Positions 8,704-18,136 are shown, counted from the first letter of the stretch. The stretch is DNA of 64,000 nucleotides from SMWD01 sp964629475 (GCA_964629475.1 CAZVQW010000016.1:1-64000), one strand, 5' to 3'. A program made the numbers and translations. Notes: generated from the letters alone by a model not told the origin.

Positions 8704-11208
8704 ATGACGACGATCCGTACCCAGCTCACCACCAGCACGCGGCGCGCGACCATTTTTGCCAGCGTTGTATCACTTGTCATGTTTCCACTGCTGTCTTCGA
8801 CCGTTGCAGCTGCGGATGGAGCCAAGATACTCGAAGAAATAACGATTCTGTCGAGTCGCCAGGCCGAAGCGACCGATGTTCAGTCGACGCCGGTGGCGGT
8901 AACCGCAATCGGAAAGCAGGATTTCACAGATCTGTTTGCTCACGATATCGGCGACACCGCCAAGTTGGTGCCGAATTTTTCGGCGGCGCAGATCACCGGT
9001 TTCAACGCAGCCGGGTTCGCAATTCGAGCCGCCTCGCAAACGGATATTCTCGTTTACTGGGAGCCGCCGGTCGGCGTGCTGGTTGACGATTTCGTCATTC
9101 CGCATATGCAGACGCAGTTGCTTGAGCCGTACGATATCGAGCAGGTTGAAGTGCTGCGCGGACCGCAGGGCACGTTGTTCGGCAAGAACACGACGGCCGG
9201 TGTCGTCAGCGTGCGGACAAAACGTCCGAATTTTGACGGGCTCGGCCTAGATGCCAGTGTGCGCGTCGGCAACTACGGACGAGTCGAAGGTCGCGCGGCG
9301 TTCAACTGGCCGATCATCGACGACAAGCTGGCATTTCGCCTGGCTGCTATAGCCCAGCAAAGCGATGGCTATTACAAGAACGGTAAAGTCAGCGAAGATG
9401 TGGCCGGTTTCGTCCCGCCCCCGGTCGGCGATTACGTCGGCGACGGCAGGGATCTCGGCGGTGATGATGTCATCGGTGGCCGCGCCAAGCTGTTGTGGAC
9501 ACCGACCGATAGAATCGACGTGCTGTTTCAATACGAGTATCTCCGGGACGAAAGCGACACGCCGCCAGCCGTCAACGAGACGAGCCCGGACTCCAACCAG
9601 CTATTTAACGCGTTTGGATTGCCCGGGGTAACGCCCGGCTCGTCGAATGCGATCGACCAGGCGGGCGTGACCTTTTACGACACCATCACGTCTGGACCTA
9701 ACGCCGGACAATCGACCGGCCTGAACCTGGCCGGCGGCCACCAGATCGACGTCGACGGCTATTATCTGAATATCGACTGGAGCATTGGCCGCCTGGACCT
9801 GGTCTCCGTGACCGGTTACCGCGAGCAGGACTCCACTTTGCCCAGCACGTATACCGGCGAGGTTGGAAATGACAACCTCAGATCGATCTTCGATGCGACC
9901 CGGGATGACCAGCGGGAAACCTTCCAGCAGGAGTTCCGCATGGCGTCCGCATTCGACGGCCCGTTCAATTTCGTGACCGGCATTTTCTATCAGAACGATG
10001 AGACGAGCTTTAACGTATTGCAGTATCTCGGAATAACAGAACTCTTCGGAACCAATGTCCCGGGTGTGCTCGACGACCAGAATCCACTGGTCATTTCAAA
10101 TAATCAGGAAATGGAATCAATCGGCGGGTTTGTCGATGGCTCTTTCGAATTTGCCGACACCTGGGTTGTCGCCGGTGGTGTTCGTTATACGCACGAGGAA
10201 AAGGATTTCTTCTCGCGTCCCGGTACACCGATTGTGTTGTACGGCCAGAGTCCGGGTGACTGGCCATTCGATCCAAATAACACGAGCGAGTTTCCCTGTG
10301 ATGCAACCAATCCGTGTGAGACACCGAGTGCGGATTGGGATGAACCGACCTATCGGTTACTGGTCTCCAACCAGTTCACCGAAAACCTGTACGGCTATGT
10401 GAGCTTCTCTCACGGCTTCAAGAGCGGCGGCTACAGCGACCAGACCGGGTCCGCGCCGTTAACCGACGCCAATGGGGACCTGCTGCCGGCGTCCGCACGT
10501 CAATATGATCCAGAGGAGGCCGATTCGTTTGAAGTCGGTGCGAAGTGGGAATTCTGGGACAATCGCGCGCGGCTGAACACGGCCCTGTTCTATGTTGAAT
10601 ACACGGATATGCAGCGCGCGGCGATTGTGACGCAAGGTGCCTTGCAGGAAACGATCGTATTCAATGCCGCAGAGGTGCCGGCCTACGGCTTTGAGCTGGA
10701 GGGTTCTTTCCTGCTCTCCGAGCAATGGAGCGCGGGATTCAACGTGGGTTATATCGATGCCGAGTACGATAAGTTCCTGCTCGATACGGACCTGGACGGA
10801 ACGGACGATACGGACCTGAGCGGCCGTGACGTGACGCGCACCCCGGAATGGCAATTTGGTGCGGATGTGACCTACGACACCCAACTCGGCAGCATCGGCA
10901 ATCTGCGTGCCCAGGCGAGTATCTACTACCAGGATCAAAACACGTTTTACTATGCGGCAGCGGCGCCCGGCATCGATCCTCCCGGATTCGATCCGTCACC
11001 GTTCGATACCGAGATCGAAAGCTACACGCTGCTCGACGGGTTTCTGACCTACACGCACAGCAGCGAAAAATGGTATGCGTCGATCTACGGTAAGAACCTG
11101 ACCGATGAGAATTATCACAATGCCTCGCAGTATGTCGGCGGATTGTGGACGTTCTCCACGTATGCGCCGCCGCGCACCTATGGCATAGAGCTCGGCATCA
11201 CGCTCTGA
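8704..11208 (+). CDS. TonB-dependent outer-membrane receptor
   Basis: I place the start at the ATG at 8704, because the translation from there begins with a typical signal peptide (basic residues, then 'ASVVSLVMFPLLSSTVAAA') and GGGGGG precedes it; the open frame extends further upstream without signal features. The product is 834 residues: a plug domain (about 50-170, including 'VEVLRGPQGTLFGKNTTAGV') and a 22-strand barrel ending in an aromatic-rich 'RTYGIELGITL' strand. It imports a ligand across the outer membrane with TonB/ExbBD energy. The divergent Rieske oxygenase suggests a hydrophobic carbon source rather than iron, but this is inference. Confidence 0.92.
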   Translation: MTTIRTQLTTSTRRATIFASVVSLVMFPLLSSTVAAADGAKILEEITILSSRQAEATDVQSTPVAVTAIGKQDFTDLFAHDIGDTAKLVPNFSAAQITGFNAAGFAIRAASQTDILVYWEPPVGVLVDDFVIPHMQTQLLEPYDIEQVEVLRGPQGTLFGKNTTAGVVSVRTKRPNFDGLGLDASVRVGNYGRVEGRAAFNWPIIDDKLAFRLAAIAQQSDGYYKNGKVSEDVAGFVPPPVGDYVGDGRDLGGDDVIGGRAKLLWTPTDRIDVLFQYEYLRDESDTPPAVNETSPDSNQLFNAFGLPGVTPGSSNAIDQAGVTFYDTITSGPNAGQSTGLNLAGGHQIDVDGYYLNIDWSIGRLDLVSVTGYREQDSTLPSTYTGEVGNDNLRSIFDATRDDQRETFQQEFRMASAFDGPFNFVTGIFYQNDETSFNVLQYLGITELFGTNVPGVLDDQNPLVISNNQEMESIGGFVDGSFEFADTWVVAGGVRYTHEEKDFFSRPGTPIVLYGQSPGDWPFDPNNTSEFPCDATNPCETPSADWDEPTYRLLVSNQFTENLYGYVSFSHGFKSGGYSDQTGSAPLTDANGDLLPASARQYDPEEADSFEVGAKWEFWDNRARLNTALFYVEYTDMQRAAIVTQGALQETIVFNAAEVPAYGFELEGSFLLSEQWSAGFNVGYIDAEYDKFLLDTDLDGTDDTDLSGRDVTRTPEWQFGADVTYDTQLGSIGNLRAQASIYYQDQNTFYYAAAAPGIDPPGFDPSPFDTEIESYTLLDGFLTYTHSSEKWYASIYGKNLTDENYHNASQYVGGLWTFSTYAPPRTYGIELGITL

Positions 11209-11230
11209 GGCCATCGGGCCATGCGACCGA

Positions 11231-11253
11231 AAAGGCCGGCTATGCCGGCCTTT
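11231..11253 (+). terminator. Rho-independent terminator of the TonB receptor
   Basis: Perfect 10-base stem AAAGGCCGGC (11231-11240) / GCCGGCCTTT (11244-11253) with a TAT loop, running into TCTTT. It lies 22 bases after the receptor stop, before the next gene on the same strand. Confidence 0.85.
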
Positions 11254-11292
11254 TCTTTGCGTCCATAATCGGGTCAACCGCGGGAGGGAATC

Positions 11293-12045
11293 ATGAGCGA
11301 CGCACAAAAACTAGCCGGCAAGGCTGCCATCATCACCGGCGCGGCCAGCGGTATTGGCCGGGCCACCGCAATTCTGTTTCTTCAGCACGGTGCCAAAGTA
11401 TTCCTGGTAGATTTGCCGGAGCAGAACCTCGTAGACCAGTTCGACGATTACGATCACGCCCGGATGCTGGAACTGGACATTACCGAAGCTGATGCGCCCC
11501 GGCGCATTGTCGATGGGGCAATGGAAGTCTTCGGTGGCATCGACATCCTGATGAACAACGCGGGGATTGCCGTGGGTGCCGACCTCGAATCAACCACCGA
11601 CGAGATCTGGGAACAGGTCATGGCGATCAACGTGACATCGATGTTCCGTATCTCGCGCGAGGTGGTGCCGCACATGCGCCAGCGGGGCCGGGGCCGGATC
11701 GTCAACGTGGGTTCGATCATGTCGGACATGGGCGGGCCCGGGTTGTGCGCCTACGGCGCCTCGAAACACGCCGTCGCCGGTCTGAGCAAGGCCATGGCGG
11801 TAGACCTGGGTGAATATCAGATTACCGTGAACTATCTGCAGCCCGGCGCCATCGTGACGGGACTGTCCGAACCGTTCTTCAAAGATCCCGAGTTCCGCGC
11901 CTACTGGGAAAACAAGGCACCGGTCGGTCGGCTCGGTCAGCCCGAAGACGTGGCGGCGGCCGCGTTGTTTCTGGCTTCGGAGGAAGCGGATTTTGTTTCC
12001 GGGCTGGGCTTTAACGTGGACGGCGGCGCTATCGTTAATTTCTGA
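11293..12045 (+). CDS. Short-chain dehydrogenase/reductase
   Basis: A 250-residue classical SDR. It has the NAD(P) motif 'TGAASGIG' near residue 15, 'NNAG' near 88, and the catalytic Ser with 'YGASK' around 152-156. It oxidises or reduces a hydroxyl/keto group, probably on a CoA ester or ring alcohol. GGGAGG lies just before the ATG. It is separated from the upstream receptor by a strong terminator, so it has its own promoter. It is convergent with the CMD-family gene, with a GCCGCG-CATTA-CGCGGC repeat (12066-12082) at the junction. Confidence 0.9.
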   Translation: MSDAQKLAGKAAIITGAASGIGRATAILFLQHGAKVFLVDLPEQNLVDQFDDYDHARMLELDITEADAPRRIVDGAMEVFGGIDILMNNAGIAVGADLESTTDEIWEQVMAINVTSMFRISREVVPHMRQRGRGRIVNVGSIMSDMGGPGLCAYGASKHAVAGLSKAMAVDLGEYQITVNYLQPGAIVTGLSEPFFKDPEFRAYWENKAPVGRLGQPEDVAAAALFLASEEADFVSGLGFNVDGGAIVNF

Positions 12046-12073
12046 GTGGGTTAATATCTGAGCGGGCCGCGCA

Positions 12074-12640
12074 TTACGCGGCTTCGGTGCCGAACGGGCA
12101 GTATTCCTCGCGCTCCACCAGGTGCAGGATGAAGGACAGCTTCGCCATGCCGGCGATGATCGCCATCACCGTGCCCAGTTCGCAGATCTGTGCGTCACTG
12201 AAGTGAGCCGAGAGCCGCTGGTAACGTTCCTCGTTCATATCGCCGGCCATATTGGTCAGGACCATCTGCTCCGCGAATTCCAGCACGGACTTCTCGGCAT
12301 CGGTGAACGGGCCCTGCTCGTAGTCATCCATGGCATCCACCTGTTCCTGCGTAATGCCGGCTTCCAGTGCGCCGGGCACGTTCTGTTTATTACAGGTACG
12401 ACAACCGTGCACCAGTGAGAGCTTCAGACGCACCAGTTGCTTGTAATGGTTGTCGACGGCACCACCAAAAAACAGCTTCGCATAAAAATCATTCATGACG
12501 AAACGCAAGACCTCGGGTGCCTGGGCGAAGACCTCGACGAAGGAAGGTTCTCCGGTCAGACCGTTCAATGCATCCCAGGCCGGTTGGAATTCCGCCGACA
12601 GCTGCTCCCTGGGAATGCTGGCGAGTGGGGTATTAGCCAT
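12074..12640 (-). CDS. Carboxymuconolactone decarboxylase/AhpD family protein
   Basis: A 188-residue all-helical protein with the CMD-family core 'HGCRTCNKQNV' (Cys80 and Cys83). That CxxC arrangement is seen in AhpD-like alkylhydroperoxidase members, not in true 4-carboxymuconolactone decarboxylase. A redox or peroxide-detoxifying role is therefore more likely than decarboxylation. GAGG precedes the ATG. It is the last gene of a minus-strand run after the thiolase and the HMG-CoA-synthase-like gene. Confidence 0.8.
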   Translation of the reverse strand: MANTPLASIPREQLSAEFQPAWDALNGLTGEPSFVEVFAQAPEVLRFVMNDFYAKLFFGGAVDNHYKQLVRLKLSLVHGCRTCNKQNVPGALEAGITQEQVDAMDDYEQGPFTDAEKSVLEFAEQMVLTNMAGDMNEERYQRLSAHFSDAQICELGTVMAIIAGMAKLSFILHLVEREEYCPFGTEAA

Positions 12641-12685
12641 GACGTGCCTCCTGCGGTCGCCGCGGATTGATATCGATAGGTTCGT

Positions 12686-13885
12686 TTATCGGGCGAGGCC
12701 GAATACCGAAACACTGGCAATGTTCCGGATCGGTATGCCGCCCAGATTGTGTGTCATGCCGATGGATGGTGCGTCGAGTTGCCGGTCTCCTGCGCGTCCG
12801 AGTAGCTGCAGATAAATTTCATAGGCCATGCGCAGGCCGGAAGCGCCGATGGGATGGCCAAAGCATTTAAGTCCGCCGTCCACCTGGCAGGGCATCAGGC
12901 CGTCACGGTCGTAGACGCCGTCGAGTATGTCTTTCGGTGCATCGCCGGGTGTCGACAATCCGAGGTCCTCCATCACGATCAGTTCGGTGATGGAAAAACA
13001 ATCGTGCACTTCCAGCAAATCAATTTCTTTGCGGGGATTATCGATACCCGCTTCGGCATAGGCGCGTCCGGCCGCCGTTCGGGTCGTCAAGGTATAGCTC
13101 CCGTCCCAGGAGGTGTGACCCGACTCGACGCCATTACTGGCCGCCAGTTGCAGAGCCTTGATCGCCACCAGATCGCGCTTGCCCAGGCTGCGGGCAACTT
13201 CCGGTGTGGTCACGATGGCGCAGGCCGCCCCGTCGCTGACGCCGCAACAGTCATACAGCCCCAGGGGATTGGCGACCATGGGTGCGTTCAGTGCCTGTTC
13301 GATACTGATGGCTTTGCGCAAATGCGCCTTGGGGTTCAGCGCGCCGTTCTGGTGACTCTTCCACGACACATGGGCCATGGCTCGTTTGAGATCATCCATC
13401 GAGATGCCGGTGCGCGCGCTATAGGCGCTGGCCAGCTGCGCGAACGCCCCGGGCGCTGTATAGCTGGGCATCCACAGGTCATCGAAACTGCCCTTGGTGC
13501 GTTCCGGCAGGCCGGCATATCCCGAATCCTTAAGCTTTTCCATGCCCAGGGCCAGGGCAATATCGCAGGCGCCGGAGGCGACGGCATAGGTGGCACCGCG
13601 AAGCGCTTCCGATCCTGTGGCGCACAGATTCTCCACCCGCGTGACCGGGACATTGGGTAGCCGCAGCGCCATCGATAGCGAAATTGCGGATTTACCGACG
13701 CTTTGTTCATCGTAAAACACACCGAGCCATCCCGCCTCGATCTGATCCCGCTCGATTCCGGCATCGTCCAACGCTTCGGTAAACGCCTCCAGCATCAAAT
13801 CGTCCGGGCCAGCATCCCAGCGTTCGCCGAAACGGGCACAGCCCATGCCCAGTATGACCACCTTGTCGCGAATGCCCGTCGCCAT
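12686..13885 (-). CDS. SCP2/lipid-transfer-type thiolase
   Basis: A 399-residue thiolase-fold protein of the SCPx subgroup. The nucleophilic Cys88 is present in 'ENLCATGSEAL'; the other active-site segments are 'HDCFSITEL', 'GHPIGASG' and 'HNLGG'. It should cleave a beta-ketoacyl-CoA with CoA or run the reverse condensation. Its start codon is 2 bases beyond the stop of the HMG-CoA-synthase/DUF35 gene, with the ribosome site inside that gene. Such thiolase-DUF35 pairs usually form one complex, so the two probably act together. Confidence 0.88.
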   Translation of the reverse strand: MATGIRDKVVILGMGCARFGERWDAGPDDLMLEAFTEALDDAGIERDQIEAGWLGVFYDEQSVGKSAISLSMALRLPNVPVTRVENLCATGSEALRGATYAVASGACDIALALGMEKLKDSGYAGLPERTKGSFDDLWMPSYTAPGAFAQLASAYSARTGISMDDLKRAMAHVSWKSHQNGALNPKAHLRKAISIEQALNAPMVANPLGLYDCCGVSDGAACAIVTTPEVARSLGKRDLVAIKALQLAASNGVESGHTSWDGSYTLTTRTAAGRAYAEAGIDNPRKEIDLLEVHDCFSITELIVMEDLGLSTPGDAPKDILDGVYDRDGLMPCQVDGGLKCFGHPIGASGLRMAYEIYLQLLGRAGDRQLDAPSIGMTHNLGGIPIRNIASVSVFGLAR

Positions 13886-13887
13886 TT

Positions 13888-15333
13888 CTATGTCTCCTGC
13901 ACCGGCGTGGCTTTCCAGAAATACCGGGTAAAGCTGCGTCGATCGTCCACATCCTTGATCCTGAACTGCATTTCAACCGGCATGCCGATGCGCAGGGTAC
14001 CCGGCTTGCAGTCGGTGAACTCCATCATGACGTTTCCACCGCCTTCGATTTCGACATTGCCATATTGCAGGGGCGGATTCGGGCAATACGCCAGCCAGTC
14101 TTCGGTGAATGACTTCACCCGGCCTTTCATGTCGGACAGCGAGACCGGTTCCTGGGTATCCAGTTCCCGGCAGTCCGGGTTCACGCAGTATCGGTTGCTG
14201 GGGAACTGCACCGTGCCGCACTTGCTGCAGCGTCCGCCGGCGAATCCGGTCACACTGTCACGGTTCCGATACAAAGCGGTCAGTGCGGTTCGATTATCGA
14301 ACTCTGCACGGTTCCCCCAGTCCACCGCCACTGCACCTTGATGGGCCAGGTAACGCAGATAGCTGGTTTCCTCGCGACGTTGCTCCAGGTGGCCCGCGAC
14401 GCCGAGCCGTGGGCGGTAATCGTTAATGCGCTCCGTGACCTCGAACAGGAATGCATCGACGCCCTGGCCGAAACCCACCAGCAGAATCTTTGCCCCCGGT
14501 GCCGCCTGTTCCAGGACGCGCGCCAGCAGGAGCAGCGGATGGGTGGTACCCGTATCCCCGCATTGGGCAACAAGATCATCTGCCAGTGCCGATTCCGGCA
14601 GGCCCAGGGTCTTGCACAGCCGCCCGGCCACGCGGGCGGGGCATGGGAATATCACATGGTTGATTGTTTCAGCACTGACCCCGGCTTCGGTCAGCAGGGG
14701 TTGAACGGATTCGGGAATGAGCTTGAAAAACCCCTCGTCACGGAGCCATCGGCCTTCTACCGTGTAGTCGAATCGATCGCCCCGTGCCCGGTAATGGTCG
14801 ACCAGATCGCGGCTGATGGCGCGATGGGCGAGTGCGCGGGCCAGTAGACCGTCGCCGTCGCCGACCCGCATTGCCGTGGCAGCATGACCAATCTGCATTT
14901 CCTGCGGACTGGCCGGACGGGCATCGCGGCAGTCGCTTGCGATCACCAGAGACGTGCCGTCGCCGTCGCGCAGGGCGTTGGCCAATGCGGCGGTGCCGGC
15001 GCGCAGCGAGGCGGTCATGTCCAGTGTATTGATACATTCGCCGAGACCCAGCGCGGCCACGATCACGGCCGCATTGTCCCGGTCCGCATAGGGCAGCGTT
15101 GTGGATGCCAGCAGCAGGTTTTGTGGTGGATCGAAATCGGCCAGGTTGCTGTCCCGGGCGGCGGCCACCGCCATGGACAGACTGTCTTCGTCCCAGGCGC
15201 GAATCGCCCGTTCCCCTTTTCCCTGGGCTTGCAGGGCAGGATTCGCCCAGGCCATGGCATCGGCAATGATTTTGCGGGGCAGTCGGCGTTGCGGAACATA
15301 GGCGCCGAAAGCCAGTATGCCACGCTTGTTCAT
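13888..15333 (-). CDS. HMG-CoA synthase-like protein fused to DUF35 (zinc ribbon/OB-fold)
   Basis: I prefer the ATG at 15333, which has GGAAGG 8 bases upstream, over an in-frame start 7 codons earlier; it gives 481 residues. The N-terminal ~340 residues have the thiolase/HMG-CoA synthase fold. The segment that should hold the nucleophilic Cys reads 'DMTASLRAGTAAL', with Ser109 at that place. The C-terminal ~115 residues are a DUF35 domain with a zinc ribbon (Cys369, Cys372, Cys383, Cys388) and an OB-fold. It is translationally linked to the thiolase downstream. The product may be an acyl-CoA binding or aldolase-like partner and not a true synthase; the substrate is unknown. Confidence 0.8.
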   Translation of the reverse strand: MNKRGILAFGAYVPQRRLPRKIIADAMAWANPALQAQGKGERAIRAWDEDSLSMAVAAARDSNLADFDPPQNLLLASTTLPYADRDNAAVIVAALGLGECINTLDMTASLRAGTAALANALRDGDGTSLVIASDCRDARPASPQEMQIGHAATAMRVGDGDGLLARALAHRAISRDLVDHYRARGDRFDYTVEGRWLRDEGFFKLIPESVQPLLTEAGVSAETINHVIFPCPARVAGRLCKTLGLPESALADDLVAQCGDTGTTHPLLLLARVLEQAAPGAKILLVGFGQGVDAFLFEVTERINDYRPRLGVAGHLEQRREETSYLRYLAHQGAVAVDWGNRAEFDNRTALTALYRNRDSVTGFAGGRCSKCGTVQFPSNRYCVNPDCRELDTQEPVSLSDMKGRVKSFTEDWLAYCPNPPLQYGNVEIEGGGNVMMEFTDCKPGTLRIGMPVEMQFRIKDVDDRRSFTRYFWKATPVQET

Positions 15334-15420
15334 GTCCAGCCTTCCCGGGCCCATTCGATGATCTGCGGTTCGATACTCTGTAGGTTCATTGCAAAAGTAT
15401 ACGAAGCGGTGGGGTTGAAA

Positions 15421-15440
15421 GAAACAGGCCTGATTGTTTT
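15421..15440. promoter_or_regulatory. Shared operator motif, copy C
   Basis: GAAACAG-GCCTGA-TTGTTTT, one mismatch from symmetry, in the divergent gap between the HMG-CoA-synthase-like gene and the first GST-like gene. Same family as 8416, 8575 and 63174. Confidence 0.5.
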
Positions 15441-15494
15441 TTCCCGTGGGCTGCGTGTGATAATGTTTTCAGCTGGGCAGATCCGGGGACCTTC

Positions 15495-16409
15495 ATGTCT
15501 GACATCATTCTGCACCATTTCGAATCCTCGCCTTTCGCCGAAAAAATTCGGCTGGCCCTGGGGATGAAAGGCATAACCTGGAGTTCCGTCCAGATACCCA
15601 TGGTCATGCCTAAACCGGATCTGACAGCCTTGACCGGCGGCTACCGGAAAACACCGGTCATGCAAATCGGCGCCGACATTTACTGCGATACCCAGTGTAT
15701 CGCCCGGGAACTGGAGCGGCGTCACCCCGAACCGAGCCTGTTTCCCGCGGGCAACGAGGGTCTGGCCCTGGCCCTGTCCGCCTGGAGCGATAAGGTGTTC
15801 TTCGCGCCCGGGGCCGCATTGTCGATGGGCACCAACCCGGATATTCCCGAGTCGGTCCTGGCGGACCGCAAGGCGTTTTTCAACTTTTTGGATTTCACAA
15901 CACTGACTGATGATCTGCCGCACCTGTACGGTCAGCTGCGTAGTCAGGTGGCCCTGATCGAGCGCCAACTCCGTGACGGGCGGAATTATCTGCTTGGTGA
16001 AGACCCGGCCTGGGCGGACATTTTGGCTTATTTCCCCGTGTGGATGGTCCGGGCCAATGTCGCGGGTATCGATGAACTGTTATCCGGTTTTAAAGCACTG
16101 GTCGACTGGGAGGCGCGCATTGCAGCCATCGGTCATGGCGAGCGCACCGATATGACGGCCGGGGAAGCCATCGCCATTGCCCGGGACTGTGTAGCCGCGA
16201 GCGAGGTGCGAATCGACGCCGGGGATCCCCTTCGGTTGGAAGCAGGATGCCGGGTAGAAGTGTTACCGGACGACTATGGCATCGTGCCGGTGCGGGGTGA
16301 GTTGATACAACTGACAGTAGATGAAATTGCAGTTCGCCGGGAGGACGAGCGGGTCGGGGAGGTCGTGGTGCATTTTCCGCGCATCGGTTATCGCGTCGAG
16401 TCCGGCTGA
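15495..16409 (+). CDS. Glutathione S-transferase-like protein with extra C-terminal domain (copy 1)
   Basis: A 304-residue protein. Residues 1-80 are a GST N-terminal thioredoxin-like domain ('HHFESSPFAEKIRLALGMKG', then 'TPVMQIGADIYCDTQ') and residues ~90-220 are helical, GST-C-like. The last ~65 residues form an additional beta-rich unit ('GCRVEVLPDDYGIVPVRGE ... HFPRIGYRV') not found in ordinary GSTs. It is paralogous along its whole length to the gene at 17216-18136. Role unknown; possibilities are glutathione addition to, or isomerisation of, a catabolic intermediate. It leads a plus-strand run of three GST-like genes. Confidence 0.8.
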   Translation: MSDIILHHFESSPFAEKIRLALGMKGITWSSVQIPMVMPKPDLTALTGGYRKTPVMQIGADIYCDTQCIARELERRHPEPSLFPAGNEGLALALSAWSDKVFFAPGAALSMGTNPDIPESVLADRKAFFNFLDFTTLTDDLPHLYGQLRSQVALIERQLRDGRNYLLGEDPAWADILAYFPVWMVRANVAGIDELLSGFKALVDWEARIAAIGHGERTDMTAGEAIAIARDCVAASEVRIDAGDPLRLEAGCRVEVLPDDYGIVPVRGELIQLTVDEIAVRREDERVGEVVVHFPRIGYRVESG

Positions 16410-16505
16410 GAAAATGGTCACGAAAATTGGCGGATCGGTGCCGGGTGCTTTCTTCACGGCGGAAAACCAGATCTAATCTGATTTCTTGAATAGTTTAATA
16501 ACTAT

Positions 16506-17219
16506 ATGATTGAATTTTATTTTTTTCCTTCACCAAACGGTTTAAAGATTGCCATTATGCTTGAGGAGTGCGGTCTGGCTTACGCGGTGCAGCCGGTAAA
16601 TATCGGTCGCGGTGAGCAATTTCGCCCCGAGTATCTCGCTATCAATCCGAACAACAAGATCCCGACGATCGTGGATCGGGATGCGAATATTTCGGTGTTC
16701 GAATCCGGTGCGATCCTGATGTATCTGGCCGAAAAAACCGGTCGGTTTCTTCCGGTCGCCTCACAGGCGCGACTGCAAACCGTAAGTTGGTTATCGTGGC
16801 AGGTGGGCGGGCTGGGACCCATGGCGGGTCAGGCCCATCACTTTCGGGCTTTCGCCGACGAAAAAGTGCCCTATGCAATCCGGCGATACACGGACGAGTG
16901 TAACCGCCTGTACGGCGTGATGGATCGGCAACTGAGTTGTCAGGAATACCTCGCCGGAGAATATTCCATCGCGGACATCGCATGCTGGCCCTGGGTCGTG
17001 CCCCATGAGCGCCAGGGACAGGATCTGGGCAGCTTCCCCAATGTGAAGCGCTGGTTCGAGGCCGTTGGTGAACGACCGGGTGTCCGGCGCGGCTTCGCCC
17101 TGGGCCATGAAAAACAGATGGACCGGGAAGGCTATCGTTTTCTGTATGGACAGACCGCGGACATGGTGAATGAACAGTCTGACAGGTTGTCCGGGAACGA
17201 CACGGAGTCGGCCACATGA
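16506..17219 (+). CDS. Glutathione S-transferase (YfcG/Ure2-like)
   Basis: A 237-residue GST with a clear N-terminal domain ('FYFFPSPNGLKIAIMLEE', 'NPNNKIPTIVD', 'FESGAILMYLAEKTGRF') and helical C-terminal domain. It resembles the YfcG/nu-class disulfide reductase or GSH-transferase group. No Shine-Dalgarno sequence is visible before the ATG, only an A/T-rich stretch, so translation may be leaderless or weak. Its stop overlaps the next GST-like start by 4 bases (ATGA), so the two are coupled. Confidence 0.88.
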   Translation: MIEFYFFPSPNGLKIAIMLEECGLAYAVQPVNIGRGEQFRPEYLAINPNNKIPTIVDRDANISVFESGAILMYLAEKTGRFLPVASQARLQTVSWLSWQVGGLGPMAGQAHHFRAFADEKVPYAIRRYTDECNRLYGVMDRQLSCQEYLAGEYSIADIACWPWVVPHERQGQDLGSFPNVKRWFEAVGERPGVRRGFALGHEKQMDREGYRFLYGQTADMVNEQSDRLSGNDTESAT

Positions 17220-18136
17220 CGGGTATTATTCTGCACCACTATGATGCCTCACCTTTTTCCCAGAAGGCGATGCGTATGCTGGGCCTGAAAGGTCTTGCCT
17301 GGCGGTCGGTTCAGATGCCGATGATTTTGCCTAAGCCGGAACTGGTCTGCCTGACCGGTGGGTACCGGGGCACGCCCGTCATGCAGATCGGCGCGGACAT
17401 CTATATCGACACCCAGTGCATAGCCCGGGAGCTGGAGTGTCGCTTCGCGGAGCCGACATTCTTCCCCGGCACGGATCGCGGCCTGGCCTACGCGCTGGTG
17501 AAGTGGAGCGACCAGTTCTTTCAGGCGGGCCTTACTATGGCGCTGGCCATACTCGGACCAGAGTGGGATCAGGCCTTTGTAGAAGATCGCAAGGCGATAT
17601 TTCGGAACATGGACTTCGCCAACCTGGACCGCGATGTGGAACACGCGATGGCACAGTTGCGGGCGAGTGCGGCGCTACTCGATGCGCAACTTGCCGACGG
17701 CCGCGCTTTTCTGACGGGCGACGAACCGGCTCTGGCGGATATTCAGGCATTCGGCGTGCCCTGGTTTACTCGTGCCGCCATGCCGATTACGGCATCACTG
17801 CTGGCGCGTTTTTCCAACTTGCCGCCCTGGGAGGCACGGGTCGCGGCGCTGGGTCAGGGGCAGCGGGAAGAAATCCCGGCCGCAGAAGCCCATGCAGAGG
17901 CGCGCAATGCTGACCCGGATCTGTCTGGTGAAATCGATACGGATGAGCCACAGAATTTGCGGGTGGGGTCGCGGGTCAGAATCGATGCCGATGACTTCTC
18001 ATCGCGGGGCGTTGTTGAAGGCGAGGTACTGAGAACGTCGGCCCTGGAAATCGCGGTACATCGGCGCACAGATGATCTCGGTGATCTGGTAGCCCATTTT
18101 CCGCGTCTGGGTTACCGGGTGACACCGTTAGAATGA
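17216..18136 (+). CDS. Glutathione S-transferase-like protein with extra C-terminal domain (copy 2)
   Basis: A 306-residue paralogue of the protein at 15495-16409. It has the same N-terminal segment ('HHYDASPFSQKAMRMLGLKG', 'TPVMQIGADIYIDTQCIAREL'), helical middle, and C-terminal beta unit ('GSRVRIDADDFSSRGVVEGE ... HFPRLGYRV'). It overlaps the upstream GST by ATGA. Conservation of both the core and the appended domain shows the fusion predates the duplication. Function unknown. Confidence 0.8.
   Translation: MTGIILHHYDASPFSQKAMRMLGLKGLAWRSVQMPMILPKPELVCLTGGYRGTPVMQIGADIYIDTQCIARELECRFAEPTFFPGTDRGLAYALVKWSDQFFQAGLTMALAILGPEWDQAFVEDRKAIFRNMDFANLDRDVEHAMAQLRASAALLDAQLADGRAFLTGDEPALADIQAFGVPWFTRAAMPITASLLARFSNLPPWEARVAALGQGQREEIPAAEAHAEARNADPDLSGEIDTDEPQNLRVGSRVRIDADDFSSRGVVEGEVLRTSALEIAVHRRTDDLGDLVAHFPRLGYRVTPLE

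Noticed and set aside
12066..12082. GCCGCG-CATTA-CGCGGC hairpin at the SDR/CMD junction as a terminator
   Set aside because: It overlaps the CMD-family stop codon and has no T-run on either strand, so I mention it only as a repeat near the junction.
12854..13660. 268-codon plus-strand open frame opposite the SCP2-type thiolase
   Set aside because: The minus strand shows all thiolase motifs; the plus frame has a low-complexity Gly/Ala/Arg make-up.
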